This document shows, one piece after another, positions 62,700 to 64,000 of a DNA stretch of 64,000 nucleotides. The notes beneath the pieces are model-generated. The model made no database searches, was not told the DNA's origin, and saw nothing but the letters and a program-made list of their open reading frames with translations. Source of the stretch: Thalassolituus sp. UBA1087 (GTDB lineage Bacteria > Pseudomonadota > Gammaproteobacteria > Pseudomonadales > Oceanobacteraceae); NCBI GenBank assembly GCA_002314145.1, contig DCCG01000034.1, forward strand, positions 81,287 to 145,286, given 5' to 3'. Positions within the stretch are counted from its first letter, which is position 1. Each line of letters opens with the position of its first letter. The position numbers and the translations under genes are program-made.

Positions 62700-63392
62700 G
62701 TGAAACTTTTTAACATCGTTTTCGGCTTAACCGGTATCCTGCTGCTGGCCCTTACCGGCTGGTTATTTATGGATACCTCGCAGTTTATCGACAACGCCGG
62801 TACGGCCTCTGGCCGGGTAACCGACCTGCTGGCCCGTCGCTCAGACAGCGGCAGCTCGCCCACTTATGCCCCGGAAGTGGCGTTCAGCGTCGACGGCCAG
62901 AGCTACCGTTTTGTATCATCGTCTTCCAGTAATCCACCGGCCTACGACCTGGGTGAGCAGGTCGAAGTGATTTACGATCCGCAGTCACCGGGCAGTGACG
63001 CCCGCATTAACGGATTTATGTCTTTATGGCTGGGACCACTCATCGCCGGTCTTATGGGCCTGGTGTTCACCACCATTGCCCTGGTACTGACACTGATCCG
63101 CATCAGACGACAACGCATGCAGGAACGTCTGATGCAGCAGGGACAACCGGTTCTGGCCACGATCACCGGCGTTACGCTGGATCACTCTTTCAGCGTTAAC
63201 AACAAGAACCCGTTTGTGATTAAAGCGCAATGGCAGGACCCGGAAACAGGCAAGACTCACATCTTTACCAGCGATCATATCTGGTTTGATCCGCAGCCTT
63301 ACCTGCCCGATGAAGAAGTCTCTGTGCTGGTCGATCCGGCAGACCCGGAAAAATACTATATGGACCTGTATTTTTTGCCGGAGAAAGGCTGA
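62700..63392 (+). CDS. DUF3592-type membrane protein
   Basis: 230-aa protein. A first helix at about 2-25 (KLFNIVFGLTGILLLALTGWLFM), a beta-rich DUF3592 domain (about 35-100: GTASGRVTDLLARRS...YAPEVAFSVDGQSYRFVSSSSSNPP, LGEQVEVIYDPQSPGSDARING), a second helix pair (FMSLWLGPLIAGLMGLVFTTIALVLTLIRIRRQR), and a further soluble part. GTG at 62700 after AGGAC. Function unknown; a related protein lies at 43300. Confidence 0.85.
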   Translation: MKLFNIVFGLTGILLLALTGWLFMDTSQFIDNAGTASGRVTDLLARRSDSGSSPTYAPEVAFSVDGQSYRFVSSSSSNPPAYDLGEQVEVIYDPQSPGSDARINGFMSLWLGPLIAGLMGLVFTTIALVLTLIRIRRQRMQERLMQQGQPVLATITGVTLDHSFSVNNKNPFVIKAQWQDPETGKTHIFTSDHIWFDPQPYLPDEEVSVLVDPADPEKYYMDLYFLPEKG

Positions 63393-63526
63393 GTGACACC
63401 GAAAAGCCTGAGCTCTGGCTCAGGCACCCGCCAGAACTGGCCTGACGGAACAGGCCAGAAATACCCGCCTGATAATGACGCTTTCCCGTTCTTATGAAGG
63501 GGATCAATGGACAGGTTGAATGGAGC
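63393..63526. other. Spacer with two perfect hairpins after the DUF3592 gene
   Basis: GCCTGAGC-TCTG-GCTCAGGC (63406-63425) is followed by TTTTC on the minus strand and could terminate a minus-strand transcript such as an rnpB-like RNA. CTGGCCTG-ACGGAA-CAGGCCAG (63437-63458) is a second hairpin without T-run. Confidence 0.55.
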
Positions 63527-63745
63527 GGCTGAACACTCATTCGCCCGGGCCTGCAATCGCCCGCAGGCTCCATCAGCCTACCCTTTCCCGACGAGGACCG
63601 CGCCTGCGCTTGTAAAGAACCTATCGGATCTTGCTTTCGGCGGAGTTTACCGTGCCACAAAGGGTTATCAGCTGCCCTCTCTCCCTTACCTGATTCGTAA
63701 CTATCAACGGTCTGCTCTCTGCTGCACTGGTTCTCACTCGTACTT
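63527..63745 (-). pseudogene. Degenerate second rnpB-like sequence
   Basis: On the minus strand this reads as a decayed copy of the RNase P RNA at 62200-62549. Shared segments include CCTGCAATCGCCCGCAGGCTCCA (TCGCTCGCAGGCTCCA in rnpB), GGAGTTTACCGTGCCACAAA on the plus strand, GTCTGCTCTCTGCTGCACTGG and CTATCGGATCTTGCTT. It lacks the P4-forming CR-I and the 3' segment, and the CR-III hairpin is collapsed, so it cannot be a functional RNase P. Open frames across it are not credible genes. Confidence 0.85.
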
Positions 63746-63855
63746 GCTCGTTTTGTCAGAGGGTAGTAATGTAAACGTTAAATGAATCAATAACTTGACC
63801 GCTAAGATACTAAAGGGTTTACAAGTTTATGTGCGCAGCAGGCCGTAGTTAACAG

Positions 63856-63964
63856 GCGTGCGCGTTTTTCTGGAAGGGATTTTTGAGTTATGGATGATTT
63901 CTCAGATAGGTCAATAAGTTACGCCAGAGTTCTCGAAAGAGTCTCCTGGAATAAACGCGCACGC
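63856..63964. repeat. 12-bp perfect inverted repeat with 85-bp loop
   Basis: GCGTGCGCGTTT and AAACGCGCACGC are exact reverse complements. Partial pairing extends to TTCTGGA and TCCAGGA-like sequence beyond. Could bound a small non-autonomous element or be a remnant of one. Confidence 0.7.
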
Positions 63965-63991
63965 AAACTAATAAGCCGCACTTTCAAGTAA
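63890..63991 (+). CDS. Possible 33-residue ORF inside an inverted repeat (low confidence)
   Basis: ATG at 63890 follows GGAAGGG at 11 bases distance and encodes a 33-residue basic peptide MDDFSDRSISYARVLERV followed by SWNKRARKLI and a short tail. Most of the frame lies between the two arms of a 12-bp inverted repeat. No homology recognised; coding status is uncertain. Confidence 0.25.
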   Translation: MDDFSDRSISYARVLERVSWNKRARKLISRTFK

Positions 63992-64000
63992 TAACTGCAA

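Larger units (their letters stand above)
63746..64000. other. Intergenic tail with an inverted repeat and possible tiny ORF
   Basis: 255 bp without recognisable gene. Contains GCGTGCGCGTTT (63856-63867) pairing perfectly with AAACGCGCACGC (63953-63964), and inside them a 33-codon frame described separately. Confidence 0.5.

Noticed and set aside
63507..63785. 92-codon plus-strand open frame
   Set aside because: It runs across the rnpB-like sequence; the DNA similarity to RNase P RNA explains it better than a protein.

Overview
The window reads as a chromosome segment of a marine, heterotrophic gammaproteobacterium, most likely of the Oceanospirillales (a relative of Thalassolituus, Oceanobacter or similar). 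This is an inference from the gene set: NhaD Na+/H+ antiporter, ProVWX betaine uptake, a GH13_18 glucoside phosphorylase, EfpL, KefC/KefF, MltF divergent from PurL, and typical gammaproteobacterial protein sequences. Base composition is moderate (roughly 50-55% GC) except for a clearly AT-rich block at about 19.4-24.05 kb. No tRNA, rRNA operon, CRISPR array or prophage was seen. The only structured RNA is RNase P RNA (rnpB), plus a degenerate second copy of it.

Layout. 0-14.6 kb: hemH (cut by the window edge), a lone Anbu proteasome-like protease, the emrAB efflux pair, two paralogous lipoproteins, a GST plus unknown gene, cytochrome b561, a YpfH-type esterase, a small SHOCT protein and the proVWX betaine importer. 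14.6-24.1 kb is an accessory region: a repeat-rich stretch, poorly recognised genes, a REP-associated (Y1/HUH) transposase with matching short repeats around it, a perfect 57-bp tandem duplication, and an AT-rich, four-gene overlapping operon. That operon encodes a Dam-like adenine methylase, a calcineurin-like phosphoesterase, an ORC/Cdc6-like P-loop ATPase and an unrecognised 302-aa protein. It is inserted directly after the purL terminator and is the best candidate here for an undescribed anti-phage or DNA-modification-linked system.

24.1-51.5 kb is mostly housekeeping: purL, mltF, tadA, a solitary TolQ/ExbB-like protein, a thioesterase, kefC-kefF-yciH, an orphan sensor kinase, an Lrp regulator divergent from leuA, a cyclophilin-like protein, a GH13_18 phosphorylase, upp-uraA, ppiC, a three-gene M48 protease/small-paralogue cluster, a CvfB-like RNA-binding protein, efpL, a SemiSWEET and the ABC-F protein YbiT. 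51.9-64 kb: a cyclic-nucleotide-binding protein, a GH114 lipoprotein, nhaD, a second GST, tilS, a methyltransferase, a two-component pair (7TMR-DISM kinase plus NarL-type regulator), rnpB, a DUF3592 protein, and a decayed rnpB-like sequence lacking the catalytic core.

How parts fit together. Osmotic and ionic homeostasis is a recurring theme (ProVWX, NhaD, KefC/F, possibly the GH13_18 enzyme acting on a compatible-solute glucoside). Uracil uptake and salvage are coupled in upp-uraA. In the accessory region the transposase and the scattered RGACAGTC-N4-TAAG motif appear to be one REP/RAYT system. The four-gene operon carries its own likely promoter, back to back with the purL terminator.
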